Source: Mesorhizobium sp. CU3 (GTDB lineage: Bacteria; Pseudomonadota; Alphaproteobacteria; Rhizobiales; Rhizobiaceae). Taken from it: DNA of 64,000 nucleotides. The first letter of the stretch is position 1. Every line of letters begins with the position of its first letter. A program made the position numbers and the translations under genes. The notes below the pieces were generated by a model. That model ran no database searches. It saw only the letters and a program-made list of their open reading frames with translations, and was not told the origin of the DNA. Below are positions 23,611 to 33,108 of this stretch, one piece after another. The DNA lies in NCBI RefSeq assembly GCF_006442965.1, contig NZ_VFWX01000006.1:243646-307645 (forward strand), written 5' to 3'.

Positions 23611-24473
23611 GCCTGCACCCGCTTCCACAGCATGGTGAAGGTGATGACCGTCGCGACCATCATCAGCACCGCCATGGCCGAGGCGTAGGAGACCTTGCCG
23701 GATTCGATGAAGCCCTGCGAGAAGGCGTACATGTCGAGCGTCTCTGTCGCCACGCCGGGGCCGCCGCGCGTCATCACATAGATCAGGTCGAAGGAGCGCA
23801 GCGACTCGATCATCTTGACGAACATCAGGCTGATCAGCGGCGCCTTCAGCATCGGCAGGGTGACATAGGCATGGATCTGCCAGCGTTTCGCATGGTCGAG
23901 CCTGGCCGCTTCGATCGGCTGCGGCGGCAAGGTTTCCAAGAGCTTCAGCACGATGACGGCGAAGAACAGCCCCCATTGCCAGACATCGACCGAGGCGACC
24001 GCGAACAGCGCGCTGGCCGGCTTGGAGAGCGGATCGAAGATCAGTCCGCCGGTGATGAGACGATACGGATAGGTCGCGATGCCGTAGAGCGGGTGATAGG
24101 CGAATTTCCACACGAAGGCGGCGGACACGCGCGGCAAAAGCACCGGGATGATGAACAACAGGCAGTAGAAATTGCGCAGGCGCGGGCCGGCGACCTCGAA
24201 CATCAGCACGCCGAGCCCGATTGCCACCACCATTGTCGCGACCACGGTGACTATCTCCCACTTCACCGAAACCCAGACGGCGTTAAGGAAGCGGCGGTCG
24301 GCAAAGAGGTCGGCGAAATTCGAAAACCAGACCCAGGAATAGCCCGGCGTGCTGAGCTCGCGGTTCTGCAGCGCGATCACGATGGCGTAGAGCGTCGGCA
24401 CCATCGACAACACGAGCAGGATGGCGAGCGTCGGCACGAGAAAGGTGACGGGCAGGGAAGAGCGGCGGCGCAT
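23607..24473 (-). CDS. Polyol/sugar ABC transporter permease (MalF-type)
   Basis: A 288-residue permease with about six membrane segments. The EAA loop reads PIEAARLDHAKRWQIHAYVTLPML. It starts 102 bases after the binding-protein gene and is translationally coupled to the second permease by an ATGA overlap. The transporter is distinct from the smo system, which runs convergently. Confidence 0.9.
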   Translation of the reverse strand: MRRRSSLPVTFLVPTLAILLVLSMVPTLYAIVIALQNRELSTPGYSWVWFSNFADLFADRRFLNAVWVSVKWEIVTVVATMVVAIGLGVLMFEVAGPRLRNFYCLLFIIPVLLPRVSAAFVWKFAYHPLYGIATYPYRLITGGLIFDPLSKPASALFAVASVDVWQWGLFFAVIVLKLLETLPPQPIEAARLDHAKRWQIHAYVTLPMLKAPLISLMFVKMIESLRSFDLIYVMTRGGPGVATETLDMYAFSQGFIESGKVSYASAMAVLMMVATVITFTMLWKRVQA

Positions 24474-24575
24474 CGGCCTGTCCTTGCTTGGGTTTGCTTG
24501 CGGGCAGGGAACCCGTGCCGCGCAGGTCCCCGCATTCCGACGAATGCCGCGGACCGCGCGCCACGGGCGGGAGGA

Positions 24576-25850
24576 TTACTTCTTCTTCACCAGCTCGTTG
24601 GCATAGGCCTCGAGTTCGTTGAGGCCGCCTTTGATGTCGGTGCGCGTGCCGGTGACCAGCTCTTCCAGGATGATGCCCCAGCGGTCGCCGAGATCGGGCC
24701 AGCGCGGATCCTGCCAGAAGTTCACCGCCGTCACTTTGCCGGTTTCGGCCAGCGCCTGGCCGAGATCGGCGCCGTAGATGTCGGCGAATTCCTTGCTGGA
24801 CAGGATGCTGGTGCGGTTGAGCTCGCCGAACTGATGCGCGTCGAGCCGGCGCTTCTCGTTTTCTTTCGACGTCGCCCAGGCGATGAACAGGCCGGCGCAT
24901 TTTTTCGCCGCGTCATCGGCATTGGCCTTGGTGCCGATGGCAAGCCCGTGGCCGTAGCCACCGCCCGGCAGCGGCGATGGCGGCGGCAGGAAGCCGATCT
25001 TGCCGACCACCTGCGAGGTCTTCGGATCGACCGCCATGCCCGACAGCGGCGTCGATTCGACAAGGATGGCGACCTGTCCCGACAGGAAGGCGCCGGTCGA
25101 TTCATCCCAGCTGCCGGTCTGCGTGCCGGGCGCCGAATCCTTGAACAGTTTGAGGTAGGTCTCCGTCGCCTTGACGGCGGCGTCCGAATTGAAAGCCGGC
25201 TTGTCGCCGTCGAACCACTTACCGCCATAGGCCTTGAAGAACGGCATCCAGCGCCAGACATTGGCGCCCGAGCCGCGCGCGCCGCGCAGCGCGATGCCGT
25301 AGATGCCCTTGTCGGCATTGGTCAGCTTCGGCACGTCGGCGATCAATTCGTCCAGCGTCTTCGGCGGCTGGATGCCAGCGGCTTCCAGAACATCCTTGCG
25401 GTAGACCATCAGGTCGCCGCCGCCGGTCAGCGGCGCGAACCACACCTTGCCGTCATAGGTGGCGACCTTCTGGCGGCCCGGGTCGAAGTCGGCATAGTCA
25501 TAGTCAGCCGGATAATAATCCTTGAGCGGCACGATCCAGCCCGACGACGCGAACAGCGCGACATTGGCCTCGTCGACATAGTAGACGTTGTAGTTGCCGA
25601 CGGTGGAAGCATCGGCGCGCGACTTGGCGCGGCGGTCGTTCTCGTTCAGGTAATCGATCTGGAACGAGGCGCCGGAGAGCTTCTTGAACTCATCCTTGGA
25701 GTCCTCCAGAAGCGTCAGGCCGTCGCGCGGCTGCGCCAGCACCTTGACCGGCGCCGAGCAGACCGGCGCCTGTGCCAGAGCCACGGTTGAAACGGAAGCG
25801 GTAAGCACGAACGCTGCGCCAAGGCTGGCAGCGAGCCGGGTTGAATTCAT
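24576..25850 (-). CDS. Polyol/sugar ABC transporter substrate-binding protein
   Basis: A 424-residue family 1 solute-binding protein with signal peptide MNSTRLAASLGAAFVLTASVSTVALA. Typical blocks are VYYVDEANVALFASSGWIVPL and KVWFAPLTGGGDLMVYRKDVLEAAG. The ATG at 25850 has GGAGGAG upstream on the minus strand; the in-frame start at 25934 would bury the signal peptide. First gene of the operon and the likely target of the AraC regulator encoded upstream. Confidence 0.9.
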   Translation of the reverse strand: MNSTRLAASLGAAFVLTASVSTVALAQAPVCSAPVKVLAQPRDGLTLLEDSKDEFKKLSGASFQIDYLNENDRRAKSRADASTVGNYNVYYVDEANVALFASSGWIVPLKDYYPADYDYADFDPGRQKVATYDGKVWFAPLTGGGDLMVYRKDVLEAAGIQPPKTLDELIADVPKLTNADKGIYGIALRGARGSGANVWRWMPFFKAYGGKWFDGDKPAFNSDAAVKATETYLKLFKDSAPGTQTGSWDESTGAFLSGQVAILVESTPLSGMAVDPKTSQVVGKIGFLPPPSPLPGGGYGHGLAIGTKANADDAAKKCAGLFIAWATSKENEKRRLDAHQFGELNRTSILSSKEFADIYGADLGQALAETGKVTAVNFWQDPRWPDLGDRWGIILEELVTGTRTDIKGGLNELEAYANELVKKK

Positions 25851-26006
25851 TGGTTTTTCTCCTCCAGGAACACTCGCGGAAGCGGCAAGTCCGCAGGCTA
25901 AGCGACCCTCACCGTCGCCCGGGTGACTTGCCACCCGTCGCCAAAATGAGCAGTCGGGGAGAGCGAGACTAGAAGCCCCGTTGCAGCAGACCTGTACTTT
26001 TATGCA

Positions 26007-26019
26007 TTGTGCGGCGCAA
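26007..26019. promoter_or_regulatory. Possible operator upstream of the second polyol operon
   Basis: TTGTGCGGCGCAA is an imperfect palindrome lying 157 bases upstream of the binding-protein start, in the 240-base gap shared with the AraC gene end. It could be a regulator site; AraC proteins usually bind direct repeats, so the link is weak. Confidence 0.25.
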
Positions 26020-26090
26020 AATTTAGCGCGGGTAGAGTCTGCTCGTCACACGAGTATCAGTGCCGTTTGGAAACCAGTGGTCGGCCTGGA

Positions 26091-27008
26091 TCAGGTCCGC
26101 AGCGTCAGCCGCTGCCGCGACAGCTTGCGATAGGATGACGGCGTCATCCTGTGCTTGCGCAGGAAGGCCCGGTTGAAGTTGGAGATGTTCATATAGCCGA
26201 CCTGGAAACAGATGTCGGTGATCGGGGTATCGGTGTCGGCGAGCAGCTTGCAGGCCTGCCAGAGTCTCAGCTTGGCGACGTGGTCGCTGAACGAGTTGCC
26301 GGTGTTCTTCTGGAAGAAGCGCGAAAAAGTGCTTTCGCTCATGCCGGCCAGCTGAGCCACCTCCGGCAGCTTCAAATCCTCGGCGAAATGCTGGAACAGA
26401 TAGGTCAGCGAGCGCTGGATGATATCGAGCGATTCCGCATCGAGAAGCGGCGAAAAATCCGGCGACGACAACAGCTCGTATTCGTCGGTGGTGGCCAGAA
26501 GGTCGAGCAGTTCGAGGAACAGGCGGAACCTCGCCAGCCCCTGCACCTCGCCCATTCGCTCCATCAGCTCGGCGCCGTCGAGCGCCGTCTGGCCATGGAA
26601 GAGCATGCCGCGCAGCGAGCGTTCGAGGAACGGCTCCAGCTCGCGCAGTTCCGGCAGCAGCCCCGACGAGCCGCGCAGCCTTTGGGCATCGAATTGCAGC
26701 ACGATATCGCGGCCCTCGATCATCTCGCCCGGTTGCACCGCCGTCACCCAGTCATGCGGCAGCCCGCCGCCGACGATGGTCAGGTAGCCCGGCCCGAACT
26801 CGCCGATATGGTCGCCGACCAGCGCCACGCCGGAGGATTTGCGCAACAGATGGATCTCGTATTCGGGGTGGAAATTCCAGACATTGCGTTCCCACGGATA
26901 GTCGTCCAGCCGCCACAGGAAACTGTCGCTCGCCTCGGTCACGATGTGCTCGAAGGCCGGCACCGTGCGCGGGATCGCGGCTGTGTTCTTTCTGCGCCTG
27001 AACGGCAA
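26091..27008 (-). CDS. AraC-family transcriptional regulator
   Basis: A 305-residue regulator with an N-terminal cupin-like sensing domain (WNFHPEYEIHLL, GEFGPGYLTIVGGGLPHDW) and two C-terminal helix-turn-helices (LPEVAQLAGMSESTFSRFF; ITDICFQVGYMNISNFNRAF). The predicted start is TTG at 27008, behind GGGAGGTGAGGA. Same strand and upstream of the second polyol operon, so it is the obvious candidate activator, sensing the transported polyol. Confidence 0.88.
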   Translation of the reverse strand: MPFRRRKNTAAIPRTVPAFEHIVTEASDSFLWRLDDYPWERNVWNFHPEYEIHLLRKSSGVALVGDHIGEFGPGYLTIVGGGLPHDWVTAVQPGEMIEGRDIVLQFDAQRLRGSSGLLPELRELEPFLERSLRGMLFHGQTALDGAELMERMGEVQGLARFRLFLELLDLLATTDEYELLSSPDFSPLLDAESLDIIQRSLTYLFQHFAEDLKLPEVAQLAGMSESTFSRFFQKNTGNSFSDHVAKLRLWQACKLLADTDTPITDICFQVGYMNISNFNRAFLRKHRMTPSSYRKLSRQRLTLRT

Positions 27009-27204
27009 TCCTCACCTCCCGACCTTGGTTCGCCGGCACGCGACGCCGGCGGTCCCCGCCGCTGGCTCAATAGTTGCCGGGGGCTCCTCCCTTGCCATTG
27101 TGTCGCATTTCGTTCAATAGACGACGCAAACGGCGCCATTTCGTGCCGTTTGTGTGCGGCTTCCGGCCTTTTTGCCGACGCGCCGTGTCCTGAAGAGCGG
27201 AACA

Positions 27205-28608
27205 ATGTCTGCGATCGAAACCGGCGCTCTCGCGCCGGAAAACCTTTGGCGTCAGGAAATCAGGGCGACGGTCGCGCTTGCCTGGCCGATGGTGCTGACC
27301 AATCTCGGCCAGACCGCGATGACCGCGACCGACGTCATGATGATGGGGCGCCTGGGCGCCGATACGCTGGCGGCCGGCGCGCTCGGCGCCAACCTCTATT
27401 TCATGCCGCTGATCTTCGGCCTCGGCCTGATGCTGGCGACCTCGCCGATGATGGCGACCGAGCTCGGCCGCCGCCACCACTCGGTGCGCGACCTGCGCCG
27501 CACCGTGCGCCAGGGCCTGTGGCTGGCGATCCTGATCTCGATCCCGATCTGGTTGTTCCTCTGGCATGGCGAAGCGATCCTGCTTGCCATGGGCCAGAAG
27601 CCCGAGCTTGCACATCAGGCCGGCATCTATCTGCATTGGCTGCAATGGGCGGTGCTGCCCTTTTACGGCTATATCGTGCTGCGCTCCTTCATCTCGGCGC
27701 TGGAGCGGCCGGGCTGGGCGCTGGTCATCGTCTTCGTAGCTGTCGCCTGCAATATCTTCTTCAACTGGGTGTTCATGTTCGGCAATCTCGGCGTCCGCCC
27801 GATGGGCATCGCCGGCTCCGGCCTCGCCACCACTTTGTCCAGCACGCTGATGTTCGTCGGCCTGGCCGCGGTGGTGATGCTGGAGAAAAAATTCCGCCGC
27901 TATCGCCTGTTCGGCCGCTTCTGGCGCGCCGACTGGCCGCGTTTTCGCGGCCTGCTCCGGCTCGGCCTGCCGATCGCCGGCATCCTCGCCTTCGAGGTGA
28001 CGATCTTCAACGCGGCGGCGCTGCTGATGGGTCTGATCGACGCCGATTCGCTGGCCGCCCATGCCATCGCCATCCAGATAGCCTCGATCTCCTTCATGGT
28101 GCCGCTCGGCCTCAACCAGGCGGTCACCGTGCGCGTCGGCCTGGCGCATGGCGCCGGCAATCCGGAAGGCGTCTCGCGCGCCGGCTGGACCAGCTTCGTC
28201 ATCGGCGTCTCCTTCATGGCGCTGATGGCCCTGGTGATGATCCTGTGGCCGCATCTCTTGATCAGCGCCTTCATCGATCTTGCCGACCCGGCCAATGCCA
28301 GGGTGATCACGCTTGCCGTGTCCTTCCTGGTGTTCGCGGCCCTGTTCCAGATCTTCGACGGCGCTCAAGCTGTAGCCGCCGGCATGCTGCGCGGCCTGCA
28401 CGACACCAAGGTGCCGATGATCTATGCCGCGATCGGCTATTGGGGCGTCGGCCTGCCGCTCGGCGTGCTGCTTGCGTTCCGTTTCGGCCTGAACGGCGTC
28501 GGTATCTGGATCGGCCTGGCGTCGGGCCTCGCCGTGGTGGCTGCGCTGCTGCTCGCGCGCTGGCTGAGGCGCGACCGCATCGCGCCGAAGCTCGCCTTCG
28601 GGCATTAA
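27205..28608 (+). CDS. MATE-family multidrug/cation exporter
   Basis: A 467-residue integral membrane protein with about twelve segments in two related halves. The first half has WPMVLTNLGQTAMTATDVMMMGRLGAD and the second half the matching LRLGLPIAGILAFEVTIFNAAALLMG. This is the NorM-like MATE family of Na+- or H+-driven efflux pumps. The ATG at 27205 follows AAGAGCGG; the frame is open upstream to 27154. Divergent from the AraC gene across 196 bases. Substrate unknown. Confidence 0.88.
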   Translation: MSAIETGALAPENLWRQEIRATVALAWPMVLTNLGQTAMTATDVMMMGRLGADTLAAGALGANLYFMPLIFGLGLMLATSPMMATELGRRHHSVRDLRRTVRQGLWLAILISIPIWLFLWHGEAILLAMGQKPELAHQAGIYLHWLQWAVLPFYGYIVLRSFISALERPGWALVIVFVAVACNIFFNWVFMFGNLGVRPMGIAGSGLATTLSSTLMFVGLAAVVMLEKKFRRYRLFGRFWRADWPRFRGLLRLGLPIAGILAFEVTIFNAAALLMGLIDADSLAAHAIAIQIASISFMVPLGLNQAVTVRVGLAHGAGNPEGVSRAGWTSFVIGVSFMALMALVMILWPHLLISAFIDLADPANARVITLAVSFLVFAALFQIFDGAQAVAAGMLRGLHDTKVPMIYAAIGYWGVGLPLGVLLAFRFGLNGVGIWIGLASGLAVVAALLLARWLRRDRIAPKLAFGH

Positions 28609-28627
28609 GGCGGTAGGCGTTTGCCGC

Positions 28628-29488
28628 CTACTGCTTCAGCACGGCGAGGAAATCGGGCACGTCCTTGAGCGCCTTTTCGCGGGCGGCCGGGTTCAGCCCC
28701 GCATGCGCAATGCCGTCGTCATTGGCCGTATAGGCCAGGCCATGCAGTTCGTGCAGCTTCTGCGCCTCATTGTCGAAGTCATGATAGGCGCCGGGATAGA
28801 GGATCAGCTTCACCTTGTCGGGATTGGCGTCGGCGAGCGCCTTGCAGGGCTTGGCCGGCGTCCAGTCGTCCGCCTCGCCCATGACGATGAGCAGCGGCAC
28901 GCGTGTCGCCCAGTCGCCCTTGTCGGCGATTGCCGTGCAGCCCGGATAGAAGGCGACCGCCGCGCGAAAGTCCGGCGAGCCCGCCTTCGGCCTGTCCTTC
29001 GGCCGCACCGTGTAAAGCACGCTCGAGCCGCCATTCGACCATCCGAGCAGGCCGATGGCGTCCGGCTTCACATAGGGCAGCGTCTGCAGATAGCGGCGGG
29101 CGGCATTGGCATCCTCGACCCGCTCGCGATAGGGCTCGACCCGCCGGTCATCGTTCTTGCATTGCGGGCCGAGATCGCGCGAGCCGTAGCTGTCCGGAAA
29201 GAGCACGACATAGCCGAGCGCGGCTAACCGCCGGCCCCAATCGGCATGGCGCGGGCTGAGCCCTATAGTCTTGCTGCTCCAGAGCCCGCTGCAGCCATGC
29301 ATGGCGACGATCGCCGGAAACGGTCCTTGTCCCTGCGGCTTGAACAGCCTTGCATCCAGCACTCCCGGCTGGTTCTCGCCATCGGCCGGGATGCTGACGC
29401 TTTCCGGCTCCTGTTCAGCGGCGATGACCGGCTGGGCCAGCCAAAGGGCGAACAGGCCTGACAGCGCAACAAGATGTTTCGCATGCAT
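28628..29488 (-). CDS. Exported dienelactone-hydrolase-like alpha/beta hydrolase
   Basis: A 286-residue protein with signal peptide MHAKHLVALSGLFALWLAQPVIA. The alpha/beta-hydrolase triad can be read as the serine in GWSNGG, the aspartate in GEADDW and the histidine in YHDFDNE. True dienelactone hydrolase uses cysteine, so this serine version is more like a periplasmic esterase. Cysteine pairs (HGCSG, QCKND, PGCTA, KPCKA) could form disulfides. The substrate is unknown. It converges with the MATE gene over a 19-base gap. Confidence 0.82.
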   Translation of the reverse strand: MHAKHLVALSGLFALWLAQPVIAAEQEPESVSIPADGENQPGVLDARLFKPQGQGPFPAIVAMHGCSGLWSSKTIGLSPRHADWGRRLAALGYVVLFPDSYGSRDLGPQCKNDDRRVEPYRERVEDANAARRYLQTLPYVKPDAIGLLGWSNGGSSVLYTVRPKDRPKAGSPDFRAAVAFYPGCTAIADKGDWATRVPLLIVMGEADDWTPAKPCKALADANPDKVKLILYPGAYHDFDNEAQKLHELHGLAYTANDDGIAHAGLNPAAREKALKDVPDFLAVLKQ

Positions 29489-29572
29489 CGCCGCCCCCCT
29501 CTTCTCCAAGCCGAGACGCGGAGAATGAGGTGCGCCCAGGCCCGCCGCAAATCACACTTGCGTGGCGAGTGA

Positions 29573-30217
29573 CTACCGGGCGGCCGCGCGCTCGAGCCGC
29601 CTTGCATACTGCGTCAGCGGGAAGCATAGGGCGAAGAAGATCAGCGCCACCATCCCGTAGACCTTGAACGGTTCGAAGGTGGCGTTGTTGATGGCGTTGG
29701 AGGTCCTGACCAGCTCCTCGAAGCCGATGATCGAGGTCAGCGCCGTCGACTTGATCAGCTGCACCAGGAAACCGACGGTCGGCGCGCGGGTGATGGCGAA
29801 AGCCTGCGGCAGGATGATCAGCCTCAGTTCCTGCAGATAGTGCAGACCGAGGCTGGCGCCGGCGTCCCACTGTCCCTTCGGCAGCGCGTCGACGCCGCTG
29901 CGCCAGATTTCGGCGAGATAGGCGCTGGCGAAGAAGGTCAAGCCCAACACCGCCGCCATCCATGGGTCGATGCGCAGGCCAAGCATCGGCAGGCCGAAGA
30001 ACATCAGGAAGAGCTGCATCAGGAGCGGCGTGCCCTGGAACAGCGCAATGTAGCCCGAGGCGATCCGCTTCGCCCATTTGTTCTTGGCGATGCGGAAGAA
30101 CAGGACGATCAGCCCGACCAGCGCGCCACCGACAAAGGCGGCGAGCGACAACAGCACCGTCCAGCGCGCGGCGAGCAAAAGGTTGCGGACGATGTCCCAG
30201 AAGGTGAATTCGATCAT
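29573..30217 (-). CDS. Polar amino-acid ABC transporter permease
   Basis: A 214-residue HisM/GlnP-type permease with about five membrane segments and a C-terminal EAA-like loop (GASLGLHYLQELRLIILPQAF). The start at 30217 overlaps the upstream permease stop (ATGA). Last gene of the agmatinase operon; no ATPase gene follows, and the next minus-strand gene is the exported hydrolase. Confidence 0.9.
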   Translation of the reverse strand: MIEFTFWDIVRNLLLAARWTVLLSLAAFVGGALVGLIVLFFRIAKNKWAKRIASGYIALFQGTPLLMQLFLMFFGLPMLGLRIDPWMAAVLGLTFFASAYLAEIWRSGVDALPKGQWDAGASLGLHYLQELRLIILPQAFAITRAPTVGFLVQLIKSTALTSIIGFEELVRTSNAINNATFEPFKVYGMVALIFFALCFPLTQYARRLERAAAR

Positions 30218-30882
30218 GACACACCTGCTCCAAGCGCTCGGCGGCCGCCGGCGACGAGCAGCCGGCGCAGCCCCATCGACAGGCCGAGATAGACCATCGT
30301 CACCACGAAATAGGTTTCGAACGCGCGAAACGTGCGGGCCTGCAGCATGTCGGCCTCGTAGGTCAGCTCGCGCACCGCGATCTGCGACACCACAGCCGAT
30401 TCCAGCATCATGATGACGATCTGGCTGGTCAGCGCCGGGTAGATCACCTTCAGCGCTTGCGGCAGCACGATCTTGACGAACACCTGCCGGGGCCTCAAGC
30501 CCAGCGCAAGCGCTGCCTCGGTTTGTCCGCGCGGCACCGCGTCGAGGCCGGCGCCGACGATCTCGATCGTATAGGCCGCCATGTTGAGCGTCATCGCCAG
30601 CATGGCGGCCAGGATCGGGTCTAGCCTTATGCCGAGGCTGGGCAGTCCGAAGAAGATGAAGAACAGCTGCACCAGGAACGGCGTGTTGCGCATCACCTCG
30701 ACATACACGCCGATCGCCACTTTGAGCGGCTTCGGGCCGCTGCGGCGGCCGGCGGCGCCGAGGATGCTGAGGAAGGTGCCGGCGATCGTGGTGACGACGA
30801 TCAGCAGCAGCGTCATCGCCGCGCCGCGCGCGATCACGCCCGCCGCACCCGCAAGCCAGCCGAAATCGAGGCTGTAGCCCAT
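30214..30882 (-). CDS. Polar amino-acid ABC transporter permease
   Basis: A 222-residue HisQ/GlnP-type permease with EVMRNTPFLVQLFFIFFGLPSLGIRLDP and the EAA loop EAALALGLRPRQVFVKIVLPQAL. It pairs with the permease encoded next, and the substrate-binding protein gene precedes it with a hairpin in the gap. The ligand may be a guanidino compound or basic amino acid, given the agmatinase-family neighbour. Confidence 0.9.
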   Translation of the reverse strand: MGYSLDFGWLAGAAGVIARGAAMTLLLIVVTTIAGTFLSILGAAGRRSGPKPLKVAIGVYVEVMRNTPFLVQLFFIFFGLPSLGIRLDPILAAMLAMTLNMAAYTIEIVGAGLDAVPRGQTEAALALGLRPRQVFVKIVLPQALKVIYPALTSQIVIMMLESAVVSQIAVRELTYEADMLQARTFRAFETYFVVTMVYLGLSMGLRRLLVAGGRRALGAGVS

Positions 30883-30927
30883 GGCGATTGACCTTGTTGG
30901 AGGTGCCTGGCGAAAGAGGTCGCAAGG

Positions 30928-30955
30928 GGTTCGGCGCCTGTTACGGCGCCGAACC
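30928..30955 (-). terminator. Hairpin between binding-protein and permease genes
   Basis: A perfect 11-bp stem (30928-30938 with 30945-30955, loop of six) lies just past the binding-protein stop on the minus strand. No T-run follows, so it is more likely an RNA-stabilising or partial-termination structure than a full terminator. Confidence 0.55.
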
Positions 30956-30963
30956 GATCGACA

Positions 30964-31770
30964 TCAATCCTTGAGATTGTCGGGATTGAGCGGCGTCTTC
31001 AGCCAGGCCTTCGAGCTCTCGTCGAGCTTGCCGTCGGCCAGCATCTTGGCGACCGCGTCGTTCACCGCCTTCTTCAGCCGGTCCTCGTTCTTGTTGAGGC
31101 CGATATGCGAGGGCGAGGTCAAAAGCTGAAACTTCTGCTCCGGCTGCAGCGCATCCTGCTTGGCCAGCACCTGGGCGCCGACGTCGTTGCCGACCACCAT
31201 CAGCTGCGTCTGGCCGGAGATGAAGGCCTGGATGACCGAATTGTAGTTGTCGAAGCGGCGGATGTCGGCGGAGGCGGGCGCGGCCTCGGTCAGCGAGGTG
31301 TCCTCCAGCGTGCCGCGATTGACGGCGATCGACTTGTCGGCGAGATCTTCCTTGCCTTTGACCGCCAGCGCCTTCGGGCCGATGACGGCGATGTAGTAGG
31401 GCGCGTAGGCGGCGGCGAAGTCGATCACCTGCTCGCGCTCCTTGGAGTAGCCGACGCTCATCAATATATCGACGCGCTTGTCGGTGAGGTAAGGGATGCG
31501 GTTCTGGCCGGTGACGCTGACCAGGTTGAGCTTCACCTTCAAGGAATCGGCGATGGCTTGCGCGACGTCGACGTCATAGCCCTTGATGCTCATATCGGCG
31601 CTGGCCGACGAGAAGGGCGGGAAGTCGGAGAAGATGCCGACATTGATGGCGCCGGCCTTGGTGATGTCGTCGACGGCGTCGGCCCTGGCCTGCGTGGCGA
31701 GGCCGAGGCCAGCCGTGGCAAGCATCAGCGCCGCGGCAATGGATGACTTGAACTTGGCATGAAGAGTCAT
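30964..31770 (-). CDS. Polar amino-acid ABC transporter substrate-binding protein
   Basis: A 268-residue family 3 solute-binding protein with signal peptide MTLHAKFKSSIAAALMLATAGLGLATQARA. It has the family opening INVGIFSDFPPFSSASADMSIKGYDVDVA and the VDILMSVGYSKEREQVIDFAAAY block that shapes the ligand cleft. The ATG at 31770 follows AGGGGA. It lies 77 bases after the agmatinase-like gene and upstream of two permeases. Confidence 0.9.
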   Translation of the reverse strand: MTLHAKFKSSIAAALMLATAGLGLATQARADAVDDITKAGAINVGIFSDFPPFSSASADMSIKGYDVDVAQAIADSLKVKLNLVSVTGQNRIPYLTDKRVDILMSVGYSKEREQVIDFAAAYAPYYIAVIGPKALAVKGKEDLADKSIAVNRGTLEDTSLTEAAPASADIRRFDNYNSVIQAFISGQTQLMVVGNDVGAQVLAKQDALQPEQKFQLLTSPSHIGLNKNEDRLKKAVNDAVAKMLADGKLDESSKAWLKTPLNPDNLKD

Positions 31771-31806
31771 TTTTTGGTTCCCCTGCTGAAGGCTTGTTGT
31801 TGAAAC

Positions 31807-31833
31807 CGGCCGCCGGCTCCAGCACGGCGGCCG
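31807..31833 (-). other. Hairpin between agmatinase-like and binding-protein genes
   Basis: CGGCCGCCG (31807-31815) pairs with CGGCGGCCG (31825-31833) around a nine-base loop, in the 77-base gap of the operon. With no T-run on either side it is better read as an mRNA processing or stability element than as a terminator. Confidence 0.45.
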
Positions 31834-31847
31834 TAGTTGGTTTGGCA

Positions 31848-32903
31848 TTAGTCTTTCTTGATCGCCGGGCTGAACACCATCAGGCTGAGAATCTCGAACA
31901 GAACCTGGGCGCCGACATGGGCGGTGTTGGTGGTCGCGTCATATTGCGGCGCCACCTCGACGACGTCGCCGCCGACGATGTTGAGGCCCTTGAAGCCGCG
32001 CAGCAGCTCGAGCACCTCGCGCGTCGTCAGCCCGCCGACTTCCGGCGTGCCGGTGCCCGGCGCGAAGGCCGGATCGACGCTGTCGACATCGAAGGAGATA
32101 TAGGTCGGCCCGTCGCCGACAATTTTTCGCGCCTTCTCGATGATGGCGGGGATGCCGAGACCAGTCACCTCCTCGGCATGCACGACGGTCATGCCGGACT
32201 CGTAGGTGAACTCCCACAGATATTCGGCCGCGCCGCGGATGCCGATCTGGATCGTGCGCGACGGGTCGAGCACGCCGTCCAGCACCGCGTTGCGGAACGG
32301 CCCGCCATGGTGGAACTTGGTCAGGTCGAACAGCCCGCTGGTGTCGCAATGGGCGTCGATATGGATCATCCCGACCGGCGCTTGTCTGCCGACCGCCTTC
32401 AGGATCGGATGGCTGATCGAATGGTCGCCGCCGACCGAAAGCGGCAGCACGCCGGCATCGACGATCTGGTTGGTGCGCTTTTCGATGTCCTCATGGCTGA
32501 TTTCCAGCCGGTAGCGGCTGCGGAACGGCGTATCGCCGATGTCGGCGACGCGCAGCTCATGCGTCGGCGCGCATTCCAGCACATGGTTGTAGGGGCCGAT
32601 GCGCTCGATGGTGCGCAGCGCGCGCGGCCCGAAGCGCGAGCCCGGACGATTGGTGACGCCAAGATCCATAGGCACGCCGATCATCGCCACCTGCAGGTCG
32701 CCGAAATCCGGGTTCTCGGCGGCGATTTCGCGATAGGGCGCGGCGAGGAAGGTCGGGATGCCGGAATAGGGCGCAAGCCGCGTGCCCGACTTGTTGAAGA
32801 TCTTGTCGGCGACCTTGCGGAATTTCGGGTCGAACATCTCGCCGCCATGGCTCTCGCCATATTTGCGGCGCAACGCTTCGAGCTTGCCGCGATCGTAACC
32901 CAT
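31848..32903 (-). CDS. Agmatinase/guanidinobutyrase-family ureohydrolase
   Basis: A 351-residue manganese ureohydrolase of the arginase fold. Metal-binding signatures are GGDHSISHP, IHIDAHCDTSG and SFDVDSVDPAFAPGTGTPEVGGLT. Such enzymes release urea from agmatine, guanidinobutyrate or related compounds. The ATG at 32903 is chosen because GGAGG precedes it on the minus strand. First gene of an operon with an amino-acid ABC transporter, and divergent from a LysR gene. Urea made here could feed the urease encoded earlier in the window. Confidence 0.88.
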   Translation of the reverse strand: MGYDRGKLEALRRKYGESHGGEMFDPKFRKVADKIFNKSGTRLAPYSGIPTFLAAPYREIAAENPDFGDLQVAMIGVPMDLGVTNRPGSRFGPRALRTIERIGPYNHVLECAPTHELRVADIGDTPFRSRYRLEISHEDIEKRTNQIVDAGVLPLSVGGDHSISHPILKAVGRQAPVGMIHIDAHCDTSGLFDLTKFHHGGPFRNAVLDGVLDPSRTIQIGIRGAAEYLWEFTYESGMTVVHAEEVTGLGIPAIIEKARKIVGDGPTYISFDVDSVDPAFAPGTGTPEVGGLTTREVLELLRGFKGLNIVGGDVVEVAPQYDATTNTAHVGAQVLFEILSLMVFSPAIKKD

Positions 32904-33108
32904 GTCCGGTCCTCCTCTGCTTGCTGCCCGCACGGATGGCTTGCCAAGCCAGCCTGTTGTCCGGCTGGATCGTTGCCCGCTGTCCCTGCGGATTTCACGT
33001 CTCTTGAAAGCTGTTCCAGATAAAAGTGTCGGGCAGCGGCATTGAAAAATCAATTGATATTGTTAGGGTCTTCGGTGTGAGAAAATCTCACAAAGTAGGG
33101 AGCTCCCC

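Noticed and set aside
26151..28616. An 821-residue plus-strand open frame across the AraC and MATE genes
   Set aside because: It is antisense to the AraC gene, out of frame with the MATE gene and of low-complexity Arg/Ala/Gly composition, as expected of GC-rich shadow frames.
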